The notes under the pieces: model-generated
What the model was told of the DNA's origin: nothing
The model's database searches: none
Seen by the model: only the letters and a program-made list of their open reading frames with translations
Made by a program: the position numbers and the translations under genes
Assembly: GCA_945787335.1 (NCBI GenBank)
Contig: CALZHR010000060.1
Span: 1 to 45,825, forward strand
Length of the DNA: 45,825 nucleotides
From: an uncultured Desulfuromonadales bacterium
GTDB lineage: Bacteria; Desulfobacterota; Desulfuromonadia; Desulfuromonadales; Geopsychrobacteraceae
Reading direction: 5' to 3'
In this document: positions 25,710 through 38,268 of the stretch, piece by piece
Layout of the letters: each line of letters starts with the position of its first letter
Position numbering within the stretch: position 1 is the first letter of the stretch

Positions 25710-26807
25710 ATGACCGGAATGGCTCAATCGCACTACCGGCTCGGAATGAATTATTTTCATGGCAAGGGGGTCGAGAAATCTTTTGCCGAGGCGCTGAAGT
25801 GGTTCCGACTTTCCGCGCAGGAGAAATATCCGCGAGCGCTCTACATGATCGGTCGCATGTACGACGACGGCAAAGGGGTGACCAGCAACCCGGCCGAAGC
25901 GGTCAAATATTATCGCGAGGCGGCCGAGATGGGCTACCCACGCGCCCAGAACATGCTGGGTCAGCTCTACGTAAAAGGACACGGGGTTCCGGCCAGCTAC
26001 GAGGATGCGCTCAAATGGTTCCGGCTGGCCGCCGAGCAGAACTTTTCCGACGGCCAGTACAACCTGGGTCTGATGTACGCCAAAGGGCATGGCGTGCCGA
26101 AGGATTTTCTCGAAGCCCGGCGCTGGTGGGGAATGGCTGCTGAGCAGGGCAACCCCAAGGTGCAGTTCACCCTCGGCCACATGTACCTGGTTGGCAAGGG
26201 GGTCAAGAAGAACTACTCCAAAGCCAAACAGTGGCTACGCCAGGCCGCCGACCAGGGGCTACCGACAGCACAGTTCCATCTGGGGATGATGTACGCCAAA
26301 GGCACCGGCGTCCTGCAGAGCCACACCGAAGCCCGCAAATGGCTGCAGAAGGCCGCGGAGCACAACTATCTTGACGCTATTTACAACCTCGGCAAGCTGC
26401 TGAAAAGTGGCAGCAACGAGGTCCGCGACCCGACCTCTGCGGCGGTGCTGCTGCAGCAGGCGGCCACTCGCGGCCACGAGCGGGCCAAGGTCGCCCTCGC
26501 CCACCTCTACGCCAAGGGGACCGGTATCGAACAGGACCTGAACCTCGCCTACCACTGGTGGTTCGAAGCGGCCAAGGAAGGAAACGCGGACGCCCAGTAC
26601 AACCTGGGGGTGATGTACCTCAACGGCAAAGGGGTCAAGCGCGACTTCATCGAGGGGAAAAAATGGCTGACCCGGGCCGCCGACCAGGGGCACACCAAGG
26701 CTCAGTACTGCCTGGGAATGATGTACTCGACCGGCAAGGGCGTGCCTCAGGACATGGATGAAGCCTTCCGCTGGAAAGAGGCCGCCGAGTTCTGGGAATC
26801 GCTTTAG
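25710..26807 (+). CDS. Sel1-repeat protein 2
   Basis: A 365-residue protein with about ten Sel1-like repeats (cores such as SDGQYNLGLMYAKGHGVPKD and KAQYCLGMMYSTGKGVPQD). One unit is shorter (YNLGKLLKSGSNEVRDPTSAAVLLQQA). There is no signal peptide or membrane segment. The start at 25710 follows GGGGGGAG. It is divergent from cheV, with 217 bases between starts, and lies 27 bases before the zinc-ribbon membrane protein gene, so the two are probably co-transcribed. It is a paralogue of the 23305 gene in architecture. Confidence 0.9.
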   Translation: MTGMAQSHYRLGMNYFHGKGVEKSFAEALKWFRLSAQEKYPRALYMIGRMYDDGKGVTSNPAEAVKYYREAAEMGYPRAQNMLGQLYVKGHGVPASYEDALKWFRLAAEQNFSDGQYNLGLMYAKGHGVPKDFLEARRWWGMAAEQGNPKVQFTLGHMYLVGKGVKKNYSKAKQWLRQAADQGLPTAQFHLGMMYAKGTGVLQSHTEARKWLQKAAEHNYLDAIYNLGKLLKSGSNEVRDPTSAAVLLQQAATRGHERAKVALAHLYAKGTGIEQDLNLAYHWWFEAAKEGNADAQYNLGVMYLNGKGVKRDFIEGKKWLTRAADQGHTKAQYCLGMMYSTGKGVPQDMDEAFRWKEAAEFWESL

Positions 26808-26834
26808 GCCGGGCGCACCAGCGAAGGACGTAGC

Positions 26835-28775
26835 ATGCCGATCATCACCTGCCCGCATTGCGGAACGCGCCGGAACACCCCGGCGGACAGGCTACCGAAA
26901 AACAAGACCCGCGCCCGCTGTCCGGCCTGCGCGCAGAGCTTCGATTTCGATCCGGCAAGGCTTTCCGTCGCCCCCCCTGTTGCTGCGTCGCGCACCGTCA
27001 CCTGCCCGCACTGTCAGCTGCAGCGGCAACTGCCGGGTGACCGCAGCTACGCCGCGCAGGCGACCATCAACTGCCGCCGCTGCCAGCAATCCTTTCGTCT
27101 TGATGCCACCCCACCGCCCGCCCGGCCCGCCGGCAACAGCAACGACAGGTCTCGCTCCGAACCGAAACTGAGTGGGATCGGCAGCCTGCTGACCGACAGT
27201 TGGGAGCTGTTCTGCCGCCGCGGATGGTCATTGCTGGGCATCTACCTGGTCACCGCGTTGCTGATTATCGCCCCGCTGTTCGCTGGCGCCATGCTCCTGC
27301 CGCAGCTGGGCACCGACCGTCCCTGGCTGGCCTGGAGCTGCGTGGCTGCTGGCCTGCTCTATCTGCTCTTCGGATCGGCCTGGATGACCGGGGCCCTGTT
27401 CCACTTCACGGTTTCAGAGAACTGCGGCTTCAAGGCGGCGCTCGGCCGCGCGCGAAACGACCTGGGGAAATTTACCTGGCTGCTGCTGCTGCTCGGTCTG
27501 CTCATCAGCGGCGGTTCTTTGCTGTTTCTGCTCCCCGGCCTGATCTTCATGATCTGGTTCTTTTTCTGCCAGTACATCCTGGCCGAACAAGGGGTTGGCG
27601 GCGTGACCGCGCTGGCACGCAGTCGTCAGCTGGTCCGCGGCCACTGGTGGGCGGTCTTCGGCCGCTTCATGCTGTTGCTGCTGATCTCGACCGCGGTTTC
27701 CAGCCTGGCTGCCCGCCTGCCGATTATCGGCTCCTCCTTGAACCTGCTGTTCACTCTGCTTCTGACACCCTTTGCGCTCTGCTACTATTTCCTGCTTTAT
27801 AAAGACCTGCAGCGCTGCCAAACAAAGCAGAATCCGCCAGCTTCGGCAACCAACGGGGTCTGGAGCTGGTCAGCCCTGGCGCTGTGCGGCTGGCTGCTGC
27901 TGCCGGCCGGATTCTTCCTCGCCAACCTTCAGGAAAGTTTTGATTTCGATATGACCCGGGCGAGTTCGCCTCGGGAGATCGTCGAACTGCTGACCGAGCC
28001 GGAGGCATCGTTGGCGTTGCTGACCGAAGAAGCGACCACGCCGGTTTCGCCGCAAGCGCTCACCGCAGAGGAGTACGATCGCCTGCTGCACAGCCAGACC
28101 CTGCCGGATGAGCTGCAGGGGGTCCGGCTGGGTCCGGCGGTGCTGACCGCAGAACGCTTCTGGAGCGACGAACAGAATCCGCACATGTGGCTGGAAGTGC
28201 AGCTGGCGAAGCTGCCCAACCTGGCCCTCTCGGCCCGGCGCAGCGCCCGTGTCCTGATCGAACAGGTGCTCGACCACCGCAACCAGAACCGCTATGCCGG
28301 TGACCACAGCTTCGAGGGCAGCGCCTTCGAATGGATCCAGATCCGTCCCAGCGAAACCAGCCGGCCGGGATTCCGCGGCATCCGCAACGTCTACCTGAAG
28401 CAGGGCACATTGCCCGAGCAGATCCGCAGCATCAGCGGTCAGCTGGAACTGACCCTGCCGCTCGGCATTGAAACCCTCGAGCTGAAGCGCAGCGACATCG
28501 GCCGGGAAATCCAGATCGCCGGCCAGACCCTTGAGCTGACATCGCTTGGCGGCAACCGGCTCTCGCTCAGCTTCCAGGGGAAACCGGCCCAGCTGCTCAG
28601 CATCCGGGCTGTCGACCAGCAGGCGCAACCCCTGCGTGATGCCGGCAGCATCTGGCTTGCGGCTGGCAAGCAGAACGATCTGCAACAGATGTTCGCGGGC
28701 GAAATTGACGCGGTCACCGTCCTGATCGCCGCTGACAGCATCACCCGCAGCTACCCCTTCGAAATCACCCGGTAA
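26835..28775 (+). CDS. Zinc-ribbon (MJ0042-type) multi-pass membrane protein
   Basis: A 646-residue protein. The N-terminus has two zinc ribbons of the MJ0042 type (ITCPHCGTRR...RARCPACAQSFDFD and VTCPHCQLQR...INCRRCQQSFRLD), eight Cys in CxxC pairs. About six hydrophobic segments follow between residues 130 and 360 (for example SLLGIYLVTALLIIAPLFAG, WLLLLLGLLISGGSLLFLLP and FMLLLLISTAVSSLAA). A soluble C-terminal half (about 370-646) includes ITGxL-like beta segments. The start follows GAAGGA. Function is unknown; the ribbons may bind metal or protein at the cytoplasmic face. Confidence 0.83.
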   Translation: MPIITCPHCGTRRNTPADRLPKNKTRARCPACAQSFDFDPARLSVAPPVAASRTVTCPHCQLQRQLPGDRSYAAQATINCRRCQQSFRLDATPPPARPAGNSNDRSRSEPKLSGIGSLLTDSWELFCRRGWSLLGIYLVTALLIIAPLFAGAMLLPQLGTDRPWLAWSCVAAGLLYLLFGSAWMTGALFHFTVSENCGFKAALGRARNDLGKFTWLLLLLGLLISGGSLLFLLPGLIFMIWFFFCQYILAEQGVGGVTALARSRQLVRGHWWAVFGRFMLLLLISTAVSSLAARLPIIGSSLNLLFTLLLTPFALCYYFLLYKDLQRCQTKQNPPASATNGVWSWSALALCGWLLLPAGFFLANLQESFDFDMTRASSPREIVELLTEPEASLALLTEEATTPVSPQALTAEEYDRLLHSQTLPDELQGVRLGPAVLTAERFWSDEQNPHMWLEVQLAKLPNLALSARRSARVLIEQVLDHRNQNRYAGDHSFEGSAFEWIQIRPSETSRPGFRGIRNVYLKQGTLPEQIRSISGQLELTLPLGIETLELKRSDIGREIQIAGQTLELTSLGGNRLSLSFQGKPAQLLSIRAVDQQAQPLRDAGSIWLAAGKQNDLQQMFAGEIDAVTVLIAADSITRSYPFEITR

Positions 28776-28872
28776 GTCAGATTCCCCAAAATAAGGGGCG
28801 GCGTTTCGACCGACCCTCACGTCTCCACACCGCTGACCTTTTGCAAGGAAGAAGACGCTTGACTCCCCAGTG

Positions 28873-30426
28873 TCAGGACGTTGCGTCCACGGTCTCTGTC
28901 TGACTCCCTTTGCCGTTTTTACGACTTGCAAGAAGAGATCGTAGCATCGGGAAGAAGAGAATGAACAGGGTCGTGAGATTGATTCCCAGGGTCAGCGGCC
29001 GCTCCCACATGAAGGCGATCGACTCATCGTAGATCAGCAGCGAGCGGCGCAGGTTATCCTCCATCAACCCACCGAGAATAAAACCGAGCAGCAGCGGCGC
29101 CATCGGGAAGTTCATCAGCCGCAGTGCCATGGCAGCGATACAGAAGATCACCATCATCTGAATGTCGAAATCGTTGAAGGTGACCAGATAGACCCCCATC
29201 AGCGAGAAGAACAGGATCATCGGCACCATGAAGTTCTTCGGGATCGCCAGCAGGCGGGCAAAATAGGGGATCAGCGGCAGGTTGAGCACCAGCAGGAAGA
29301 CATTGCCCAAGTACATCGACATGATCACTCCCCAGAAGACCTCCGGGCTTTCGGTGAACATGCGCGGCCCCGGTTCGATGCCGTAGGCGATCAGCGCGCC
29401 GAGCATCACCGCCGTGGTTCCGGAGCCGGGGATGCCGAGGCAGAGCAGCGGGACGAAGGAGCCGGAGCTGGCCGCGTTGTTGCCGGTCTCCGGCGCGGCC
29501 AGCCCGATCAGGCTGCCTTTACCGAACTTGGCCCGCTCTTCCGGCGACGCCAGGTTACGTTCCATGCCGTAGGACATGAAGGAACCGAGGGTCGCGCCAG
29601 CGCCGGGGAGCACGCCGATCAGAAAACCGAGCACCGAGGAACGGGCGATGGTCGGCGCGATCAACTTGAACTCTTTCTTGCTGACCTTGAGGCTCTTGAA
29701 ACCGATCATCTTCGGATCGAGGGAGTCGGACGATTCATCCCTGGTGAGAACCAGCGACAGCGCCTCGGTCAGGGCAAAGGTGGCCATCGCCAGCAGCAGG
29801 AACTCGATGCCGTCGAGCAATTCCAGCGAACCGAAGGTGAAGCGCTGTACCCCGGAGGTCTGATCAGTACCGACGGTGGCGAGCATCAGCCCGAGCACCA
29901 CCATCAGCAGCGCTTTGAGCACCCCGCCGCGGCCGGCAAAGGCGGAAACGGCGGTCAGCCCGAGGATCATCAGGGCGAAGTAGTCGGCCGACTGGAAACT
30001 GGTCGCCACGCTGGCTAAGAGCGGCGCGAAGATCATCAGGAAGATGACTGAAATCGTCCCGCCGGAGAAAGATGAATAGGCCGCGATCGCCAACGCCTTG
30101 CCGGGATAGCCCTGGCGGGCCAGCGGGTAGCCGTCGAGGGCGGTGGCGACCGTGGCCGCCTCGCCGGGGGCGTTGATCAGGATTGACGAGGTCGAGCCGC
30201 CGAAGATCGCGCCGTAATAGACCCCGGCCAGCAGCACCATCCCGGAGGCGGGATCGAGCCCGTAGGTCACTGGAATCATCAAAGCCACTGCGGTGATCGG
30301 CCCTAACCCCGGCAGCATACCGATCAGGCTGCCCATAAAGCAGCCGAACAGCACCAGGGCGATATTGAAGGGGACCATGGTGGTGCTGATCCCGGTCAGC
30401 ATGCCGCTAATCATTCCATCCCACAT
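28873..30426 (-). CDS. tctA: Tripartite tricarboxylate transporter, large membrane subunit TctA
   Basis: The 517-residue permease of a TTT-family solute importer, using the ion gradient rather than ATP. It shows the N-terminal GMLPGLGPITAVALMIPVTYGLDP motif, GAIFGGSTSSILINAPGEAATVATALDGYPLARQG, and the second-half repeat GFLIGVLPGAGATLGSFMSYGMER. About 11-12 membrane segments are expected. The ATG overlaps the tctB stop by one base (TGATG), so translation is coupled. Substrate is a carboxylate, not defined by sequence. Confidence 0.95.
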   Translation of the reverse strand: MWDGMISGMLTGISTTMVPFNIALVLFGCFMGSLIGMLPGLGPITAVALMIPVTYGLDPASGMVLLAGVYYGAIFGGSTSSILINAPGEAATVATALDGYPLARQGYPGKALAIAAYSSFSGGTISVIFLMIFAPLLASVATSFQSADYFALMILGLTAVSAFAGRGGVLKALLMVVLGLMLATVGTDQTSGVQRFTFGSLELLDGIEFLLLAMATFALTEALSLVLTRDESSDSLDPKMIGFKSLKVSKKEFKLIAPTIARSSVLGFLIGVLPGAGATLGSFMSYGMERNLASPEERAKFGKGSLIGLAAPETGNNAASSGSFVPLLCLGIPGSGTTAVMLGALIAYGIEPGPRMFTESPEVFWGVIMSMYLGNVFLLVLNLPLIPYFARLLAIPKNFMVPMILFFSLMGVYLVTFNDFDIQMMVIFCIAAMALRLMNFPMAPLLLGFILGGLMEDNLRRSLLIYDESIAFMWERPLTLGINLTTLFILFFPMLRSLLASRKNGKGSQTETVDATS

Positions 30427-30905
30427 CAGAGTATCCCCAGCATATAGAAGAGTTCACCCGGGGCGATATAGACACCGAGCAGGGTCGACATGATGAACCA
30501 GAGCAGGATCACCAGTGGAAGCGACGCCAGCAGCATCTTTTTGATGCTACGCTCGCCGAGAATCCAGAAGCCGAAGTTCAAAAAAATCACCGAGGCGATA
30601 ATGAAGCCGAACCATTTCATCGTCAGCCCGTAGATGATCATCGCCATCACCAGCAGGATCGCCTTTTTCCAGTCCATCCCCCTGGTTTCTTCCTTGATCG
30701 TCCGTTTGCCGGCCGGGTCGGCGGTCGGCAGCAGCAGGATCATCAGGGCCAGGATGATCCCCAACACGGCCAGCGCGTAGGGCATGGTCCGCGAGGTGAA
30801 GAACTCCTGTTCGGCCATGAAGCTCAACGGAATCTTGAACGCCAGCAGTCCGTAAGCCATTGAAAAGAGCAGCATCATCAGCGCTCCCAGCTTTTCCCGT
30901 GCCAT
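30426..30905 (-). CDS. tctB: Tripartite tricarboxylate transporter, small membrane subunit TctB
   Basis: A 159-residue small membrane subunit with four hydrophobic segments (LGALMMLLFSMAYGLLAF, ALAVLGIILALMILLLP, ILLVMAMIIYGLTMKWFGFIIAS, MLLASLPLVILLWFIMSTLLGVYI). The start follows AAAGGGAT. It lies 64 bases after tctC and overlaps tctA by one base. Confidence 0.9.
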   Translation of the reverse strand: MAREKLGALMMLLFSMAYGLLAFKIPLSFMAEQEFFTSRTMPYALAVLGIILALMILLLPTADPAGKRTIKEETRGMDWKKAILLVMAMIIYGLTMKWFGFIIASVIFLNFGFWILGERSIKKMLLASLPLVILLWFIMSTLLGVYIAPGELFYMLGIL

Positions 30906-30969
30906 GCATATCCCTTTCGATAAGAGCTGCTCCCTCCGGTTGCCGGGAGGGAGCAGCTCTGCTGTTGGT

Positions 30970-31947
30970 TTACTTGATGAAACCGAGTTCGCGCATCATG
31001 CCGCCGATCGCCTCTTCTTGACCTTCGAGGAAGGCGGTGAATTCAGCGCCCGGCTTGTAAAGATTCTGCCAGCCGCGCTTATCACGGATTTCCGCCCACT
31101 CCGGGGTGCCGTACAGCTGCTTGAGCAGATCGCGATAGGCCTGGGCTTTGGCTTCCGGCAGTCCCGGCGCGCCGAAAAACCCGCGCCAGTTGGCGAAGCT
31201 CACGTCGACACCGGACTCCTTGACGGTCGGCACATCAGGCGCCTGGGACAGGCGCTCATCGGAAGTGACGGCGAGAATCCGCACCTCGCCCTGCTTGGCC
31301 AGGCCGAGCGCTTCGCCGAAACCGGTCGACAGCACCTGGGTGTCGCCGGAGAGCAGGCCGGCCATCGCCTTGCCGCCGGCATCGTAAGGCACGTAGACCA
31401 GCTTCAGCGGGTTGCCGCCGGCCCCTTTGACGATCATCGCCGGCACCAGGTGGTCCATGCTCCCCTTGACCGAGCCGCCGGCCACCTTGACCGAGCGGGG
31501 ATCCGCCTTGAAATCATCGAGGACCTGCTGCAGGGTCTGATACTTGGAATCTTTCGCCACCACCAGCGCAGCGTAATCGGCGATCACCGCAGAGATCGGG
31601 GTCAGGTCGCGGAACGACTGGGGGAAGACTCCGGTCAGCGAGCGGATGATGATCGGGGTCGAATTGACCAGCATGGTCCCCTGCTGACGATTGGCGGTGC
31701 TGATCAGGTGATTAAGCGCCTTCCCGCCGCCGCCGCCCGACATGTTCTCGAACGAGGCCTGTTTGAGCAGCCCGGCATCGAGCAGCGCTTTGCCAACGCC
31801 GCGGGCCGTACCATCCCAGCCGCCTCCGGCGCCACCGGGGATCAGAAAGTGCAGTTCTTCAACCTGGTCTGCCAGCACCGGGGTGACCGGCAGCGCCAGG
31901 CCGACCAGGGCCAAAATGAGCATCAATTTTCCGACTAAACGTTTCAT
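30970..31947 (-). CDS. tctC: Tripartite tricarboxylate transporter, substrate-binding protein TctC
   Basis: A periplasmic binding protein of about 325 residues. The signal peptide is MKRLVGKLMLILALVGLALPVTPVLADQ. Family features are LHFLIPGGAGGGWDGTARGVGKAL and the VPYDAGGKAMAGLLSGDTQVLSTG segment. Two ATGs lie in tandem (31950 and 31947); I chose 31947 because GGAGG has better spacing. It is the first gene of the tctCBA operon, divergent from the sensor kinase gene. Ligand unknown: a di- or tricarboxylate or related organic acid. Confidence 0.93.
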   Translation of the reverse strand: MKRLVGKLMLILALVGLALPVTPVLADQVEELHFLIPGGAGGGWDGTARGVGKALLDAGLLKQASFENMSGGGGGKALNHLISTANRQQGTMLVNSTPIIIRSLTGVFPQSFRDLTPISAVIADYAALVVAKDSKYQTLQQVLDDFKADPRSVKVAGGSVKGSMDHLVPAMIVKGAGGNPLKLVYVPYDAGGKAMAGLLSGDTQVLSTGFGEALGLAKQGEVRILAVTSDERLSQAPDVPTVKESGVDVSFANWRGFFGAPGLPEAKAQAYRDLLKQLYGTPEWAEIRDKRGWQNLYKPGAEFTAFLEGQEEAIGGMMRELGFIK

Positions 31948-32181
31948 CATCTCTCCTCCAATTAAGGGTTGCGGCCTCATTGCCGAACATCTTTTGCGAA
32001 GTTTTCCGTCGCTATTCAGGACAGTTTCCCGCCTCTCAGTTGCAACCCTAACCGCCCGGCAGAACAGTGTAAATATTGGCGCCATAATGATTTTTTGCGG
32101 CATAAAAACCATTTTGTGCATACTGTTCACGCCGGTTTCCAGCTATGCTTCATGTGAACCATTGCAACGGGATGCCACACC
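31948..32181. promoter_or_regulatory. Divergent control region, tctCBA / sensor kinase
   Basis: This 234-base gap must carry promoters for both operons and probably the response-regulator site. It is A/T-richer than its flanks around 32060-32125. No clear palindrome or strong sigma-70 pair stands out. Confidence 0.4.
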
Positions 32182-33801
32182 ATGAGCAGCGTCGGAAAAA
32201 TTACTGCGGCCCTGACGCCAAAGAGCCTGAAAGCCAGGATGGTTCTGCTGGTCTTTCTGCTGTTTTTTTCTTTAACGCTGGTCGCCGGCGGCACCTACAC
32301 GACGATGATCGGCGAGGTGCTGGAGGATCAGATCGGCAAGCGGGCGCTGCAGGTCTCCCACACTGTCGCCCAGATCCCGCAGGTCAAACAGCAGATCGTC
32401 AAACCGCACCCGGACGGCACCCTGCAGCAGCTGGCGGAGAAGATCCGCCAGGAGGTCGGCGCCGAGTTCATCGTGATCGGCAACCGCGATGGCATCCGCT
32501 TCTCCCACCCCAAGCCGGACCGGCTCGGCAAGCAGATGGTCGGCGGCGACAACGCCCCGGCCCTGGAACGGGGCGAAGCCTACATCTCCCAGGCGGTCGG
32601 CACCCTCGGCCCGTCGATCCGCGGCAAGGTGCCGATCTTCGATGAACGCCAGCAGATCATCGGCGTGGTTTCGGTCGGCTACCTGCTGGAGGACGTGCGC
32701 GGCATCGTCCGTAATCATCAGCTCAAGGTCGGCTTGCTGATCGGGTTCTTGACCCTGTTCGCGGTGTTCGGCGCGCTGAGCATCGCCAACCGCTTCAAGC
32801 AGGCGATCTTCGGCCTGGAGCCGGAACAGATCGCCCGGCTGTTCAGCGAACGCGTCAGCATCATCGAATCGATCCGCGAAGGAATCGTCGCCATCGACCG
32901 GGAGGCCAAGGTCACCGTGGCCAACCGTCAGGCGATCGAGATCCTCGCCAAACAGAACGAGTCCGAAGTCATCGGCCGGCCGATCCGCGAGGTTCTGCCG
33001 GGGGCGAAGCTCAACCGGATCCTCAGCGGCGGCGAGCAGCGGTTCGACCAGGAGCTTGAGGTCGGCGGCACCATGATGATCATCAACACGGTGCCGATGC
33101 TCTGGGACAGCGAGCTGATCGGCGCGGTCGCCAGTTTCCGGCGCAAGGACGAGCTCGATATCCTCGCCAAGCAGCTCTCGCAGGTGAAGGAGTATTCGGA
33201 GATGCTGCGCGCCCAGACCCACGAATACTCCAATAAGCTGCACACCATCGCCGGACTGATCCAGCTCGAGCACAACAAAGAGGCCCTCGAGCTGATCGGC
33301 CGGGAGACCGCCGGCTACCAGGGGCTGATCGCCTTTCTCGCCAAGGCGGTTCCCTTCCCGGTGCTGGCGGCCTTTATCATCGGCAAGTACAACTACGCCC
33401 AGGAGCTGCGCATCGACTTCGAGATCGATCCCGACAGTCAGCTCAGCAACGTGCCGCCGGAGCTCAGCCGGGAGAAGCTGGTCACCGTCCTCGGCAACCT
33501 GCTTGACAACGCCTTCGACGCCGCCCTGCAGGGGGAACAAAGCGCCAAAGTCAAACTGGCGATGACCGATGTCGGCAACGACCTGGTGTTTGAAATCGAG
33601 GATTCCGGCAGAGGCATTCCGCCCGAGCAGAGCGAGCAGATTTTCGAAAAAGGCTTCACCACCAAGCAGTACGACCGCGGTCAGGGCCTCTACCTGGTGA
33701 AAAAAGCCCTCAAAGAGCTGGATGGGCAGATCACCCTGAGTGACAGCGAGCTGGGCGGGGCGCTGTTCTCGGTCTTCATTCCCAAACGGCGAAAGGGATG
33801 A
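32182..33801 (+). CDS. Sensor histidine kinase, DcuS/CitA type
   Basis: A 539-residue membrane kinase. Membrane segment 1 is near 19-42 (MVLLVFLLFFSLTLVAGG). A periplasmic sensor domain of the single-Cache/CitA type follows (about 43-175; FIVIGNRDGIRFSHPKPDRLGKQM, YISQAVGTLGPSIRGKVPIF). Membrane segment 2 is near 180-200, then a cytoplasmic PAS (about 215-320), H-box QTHEYSNKLHTIAGLIQLEH and HATPase (DNAFDAAL, EDSGRGIPPEQ, DRGQGLYLV). These are the marks of carboxylate-sensing kinases. It sits divergent to tctCBA and directly before its regulator gene. The ribosome site is weak (GGGAT). Confidence 0.92.
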   Translation: MSSVGKITAALTPKSLKARMVLLVFLLFFSLTLVAGGTYTTMIGEVLEDQIGKRALQVSHTVAQIPQVKQQIVKPHPDGTLQQLAEKIRQEVGAEFIVIGNRDGIRFSHPKPDRLGKQMVGGDNAPALERGEAYISQAVGTLGPSIRGKVPIFDERQQIIGVVSVGYLLEDVRGIVRNHQLKVGLLIGFLTLFAVFGALSIANRFKQAIFGLEPEQIARLFSERVSIIESIREGIVAIDREAKVTVANRQAIEILAKQNESEVIGRPIREVLPGAKLNRILSGGEQRFDQELEVGGTMMIINTVPMLWDSELIGAVASFRRKDELDILAKQLSQVKEYSEMLRAQTHEYSNKLHTIAGLIQLEHNKEALELIGRETAGYQGLIAFLAKAVPFPVLAAFIIGKYNYAQELRIDFEIDPDSQLSNVPPELSREKLVTVLGNLLDNAFDAALQGEQSAKVKLAMTDVGNDLVFEIEDSGRGIPPEQSEQIFEKGFTTKQYDRGQGLYLVKKALKELDGQITLSDSELGGALFSVFIPKRRKG

Positions 33802-33802
33802 C

Positions 33803-34483
33803 ATGGAATTCAGCGTACTGATTGTCGAAGACGATCCGAAGATTGCCGAAATCCACCGCCACTTCACCGAAAAGGTCACCGGCTTCTCGGTCTGCGGCAT
33901 CGCCGGCAGCCTGGAGGATGCGGAAAAGATGAGCCGGCTGTTCGAACCGGAGCTGATTCTGCTCGATCTCTACTTCCCGGAAGGGCTGGGCACCGAGGTT
34001 CTCTGGCGGATCCGGGCACGGCGTCAGGCGACCGATGTGATTCTGATTACCGCCGCCAAGGAGCTGGAGCCGCTGCAGGAAGCGATGCGCGGCGGGGTGT
34101 TCGACTATATCCTCAAGCCGGTGCTGTTCCCCCGTTTTCAGGAAGCGCTGGAGCGCTTCCGTGACCATCGACAGCAGCTGACCACCGACACCACCCTCAG
34201 CCAGCAGGAGGTCGACCGTTTGCTGCACCCCTACAAGGGCAGCAGGCCGGGCGAGCCGACTCTGCCGAAAGGGATCGATCCACTGACCCTGAAAAAGGTC
34301 CGGGCCACCTTTGAACAGCCCCACCCGGATGGCTTGAGCGCCGAAGAGGTCGGCGCAAAGATCGGCGCCAGCCGCACCACCGCGCGCCGCTACCTGGAAT
34401 ATCTCACCGCCGCCGGCCAGCTGAGCGCCGAGCTGATTTACGGCGCCGTCGGCAGGCCGGAGCGGAAATATTTTCTTCAATGA
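33803..34483 (+). CDS. Response regulator, DcuR/CitB type
   Basis: A 226-residue two-domain regulator. The receiver is near 1-120 (VLIVEDDPKIAEIHRHF; phospho-acceptor Asp in ELILLDLYFPEGLG; Lys in YILKPVLF). The C-terminal helix-turn-helix is HPDGLSAEEVGAKIGASRTTARRYLEYLTAAG. The ATG follows the kinase stop by one base, with AAAGGGAT overlapping the kinase end. It should bind near the tctC promoter when phosphorylated. Confidence 0.92.
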   Translation: MEFSVLIVEDDPKIAEIHRHFTEKVTGFSVCGIAGSLEDAEKMSRLFEPELILLDLYFPEGLGTEVLWRIRARRQATDVILITAAKELEPLQEAMRGGVFDYILKPVLFPRFQEALERFRDHRQQLTTDTTLSQQEVDRLLHPYKGSRPGEPTLPKGIDPLTLKKVRATFEQPHPDGLSAEEVGAKIGASRTTARRYLEYLTAAGQLSAELIYGAVGRPERKYFLQ

Positions 34484-34550
34484 CGCAGGTCATCTCCCCA
34501 CCTTTTCTTCCCCGCCGGGATCAGACTGGTCGATCGGGCAAAATTCCTGA

Positions 34551-34580
34551 TTGCATATTAAATGCAATTTCGCATAACAT
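34551..34580 (+). promoter_or_regulatory. Palindromic operator overlapping the activator promoter
   Basis: ATGCAATTTCGCAT lies at 34562-34575, nearly identical to the palindrome at 36361-36378. A second, overlapping inverted pair is TTGCAT (34551) and ATGCAA (34562). A possible sigma-70 promoter is TTGCAT, 18 bases, TAACAT, so the palindrome would lie between or over these boxes. This arrangement suggests autorepression. The promoter call is weak. Confidence 0.55.
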
Positions 34581-34613
34581 ATCTCATCAGTAAATAATCC
34601 CTGGAGAGCTGCG

Positions 34614-36335
<1,722 letters not shown>

Positions 36336-36360
36336 GACGAACAGCTTCCCCGTCTCTCAT

Positions 36361-36378
36361 TTATGCAATTTCGCATAA
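36361..36378 (+). promoter_or_regulatory. Upstream activator palindrome for the proline operon
   Basis: TTATGCAATTTCGCATAA is a palindrome with arms TTATGC and GCATAA. The core ATGCAATTTCGCAT is identical to that upstream of the 34614 activator gene. It lies about 150 bases before the -24/-12 promoter, a usual distance for a sigma-54 enhancer site. Confidence 0.7.
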
Positions 36379-36529
36379 AGACGCCTTGACGCTGCCCCGC
36401 TTAAACCTTTCAAGCTCACTCCCTGAACCGCACACATCTTTCATCGACCGACAAGAAACGGCTGAAATAGCTGCTATAATTCATTCCTGACCAGGCTCAT
36501 TAGCCACGTTCTATCCTGCAAAACGGAGT

Positions 36530-36546
36530 TTGGCACTTTCTTTGCT
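36530..36546 (+). promoter_or_regulatory. Sigma-54 (-24/-12) promoter of the proline operon
   Basis: TTGGCACTTTCTTTGCT matches the sigma-54 consensus (TTGGCACG, 4 bases, TTGCT) with one mismatch and has the required 10 bases between the GG and GC doublets. It lies 75 bases before the P5C dehydrogenase ATG. Confidence 0.8.
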
Positions 36547-36621
36547 CATGCTAGTCGTTCACCATTCCCGGCATGCGCAGATGAATAAGCGGCCGGTACA
36601 AACCGAACGAAGAGGAGAACC

Positions 36622-38265
<1,644 letters not shown>

Positions 38266-38268
38266 GCG

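Noticed and set aside
32158-32178. Sigma-54-like sequence on the minus strand upstream of tctC (TGGCAT...TTGCA)
   Set aside because: The GG and GC doublets are separated by 9 bases, not the required 10, and the site lies more than 200 bases from tctC and overlaps the sensor kinase ribosome site.
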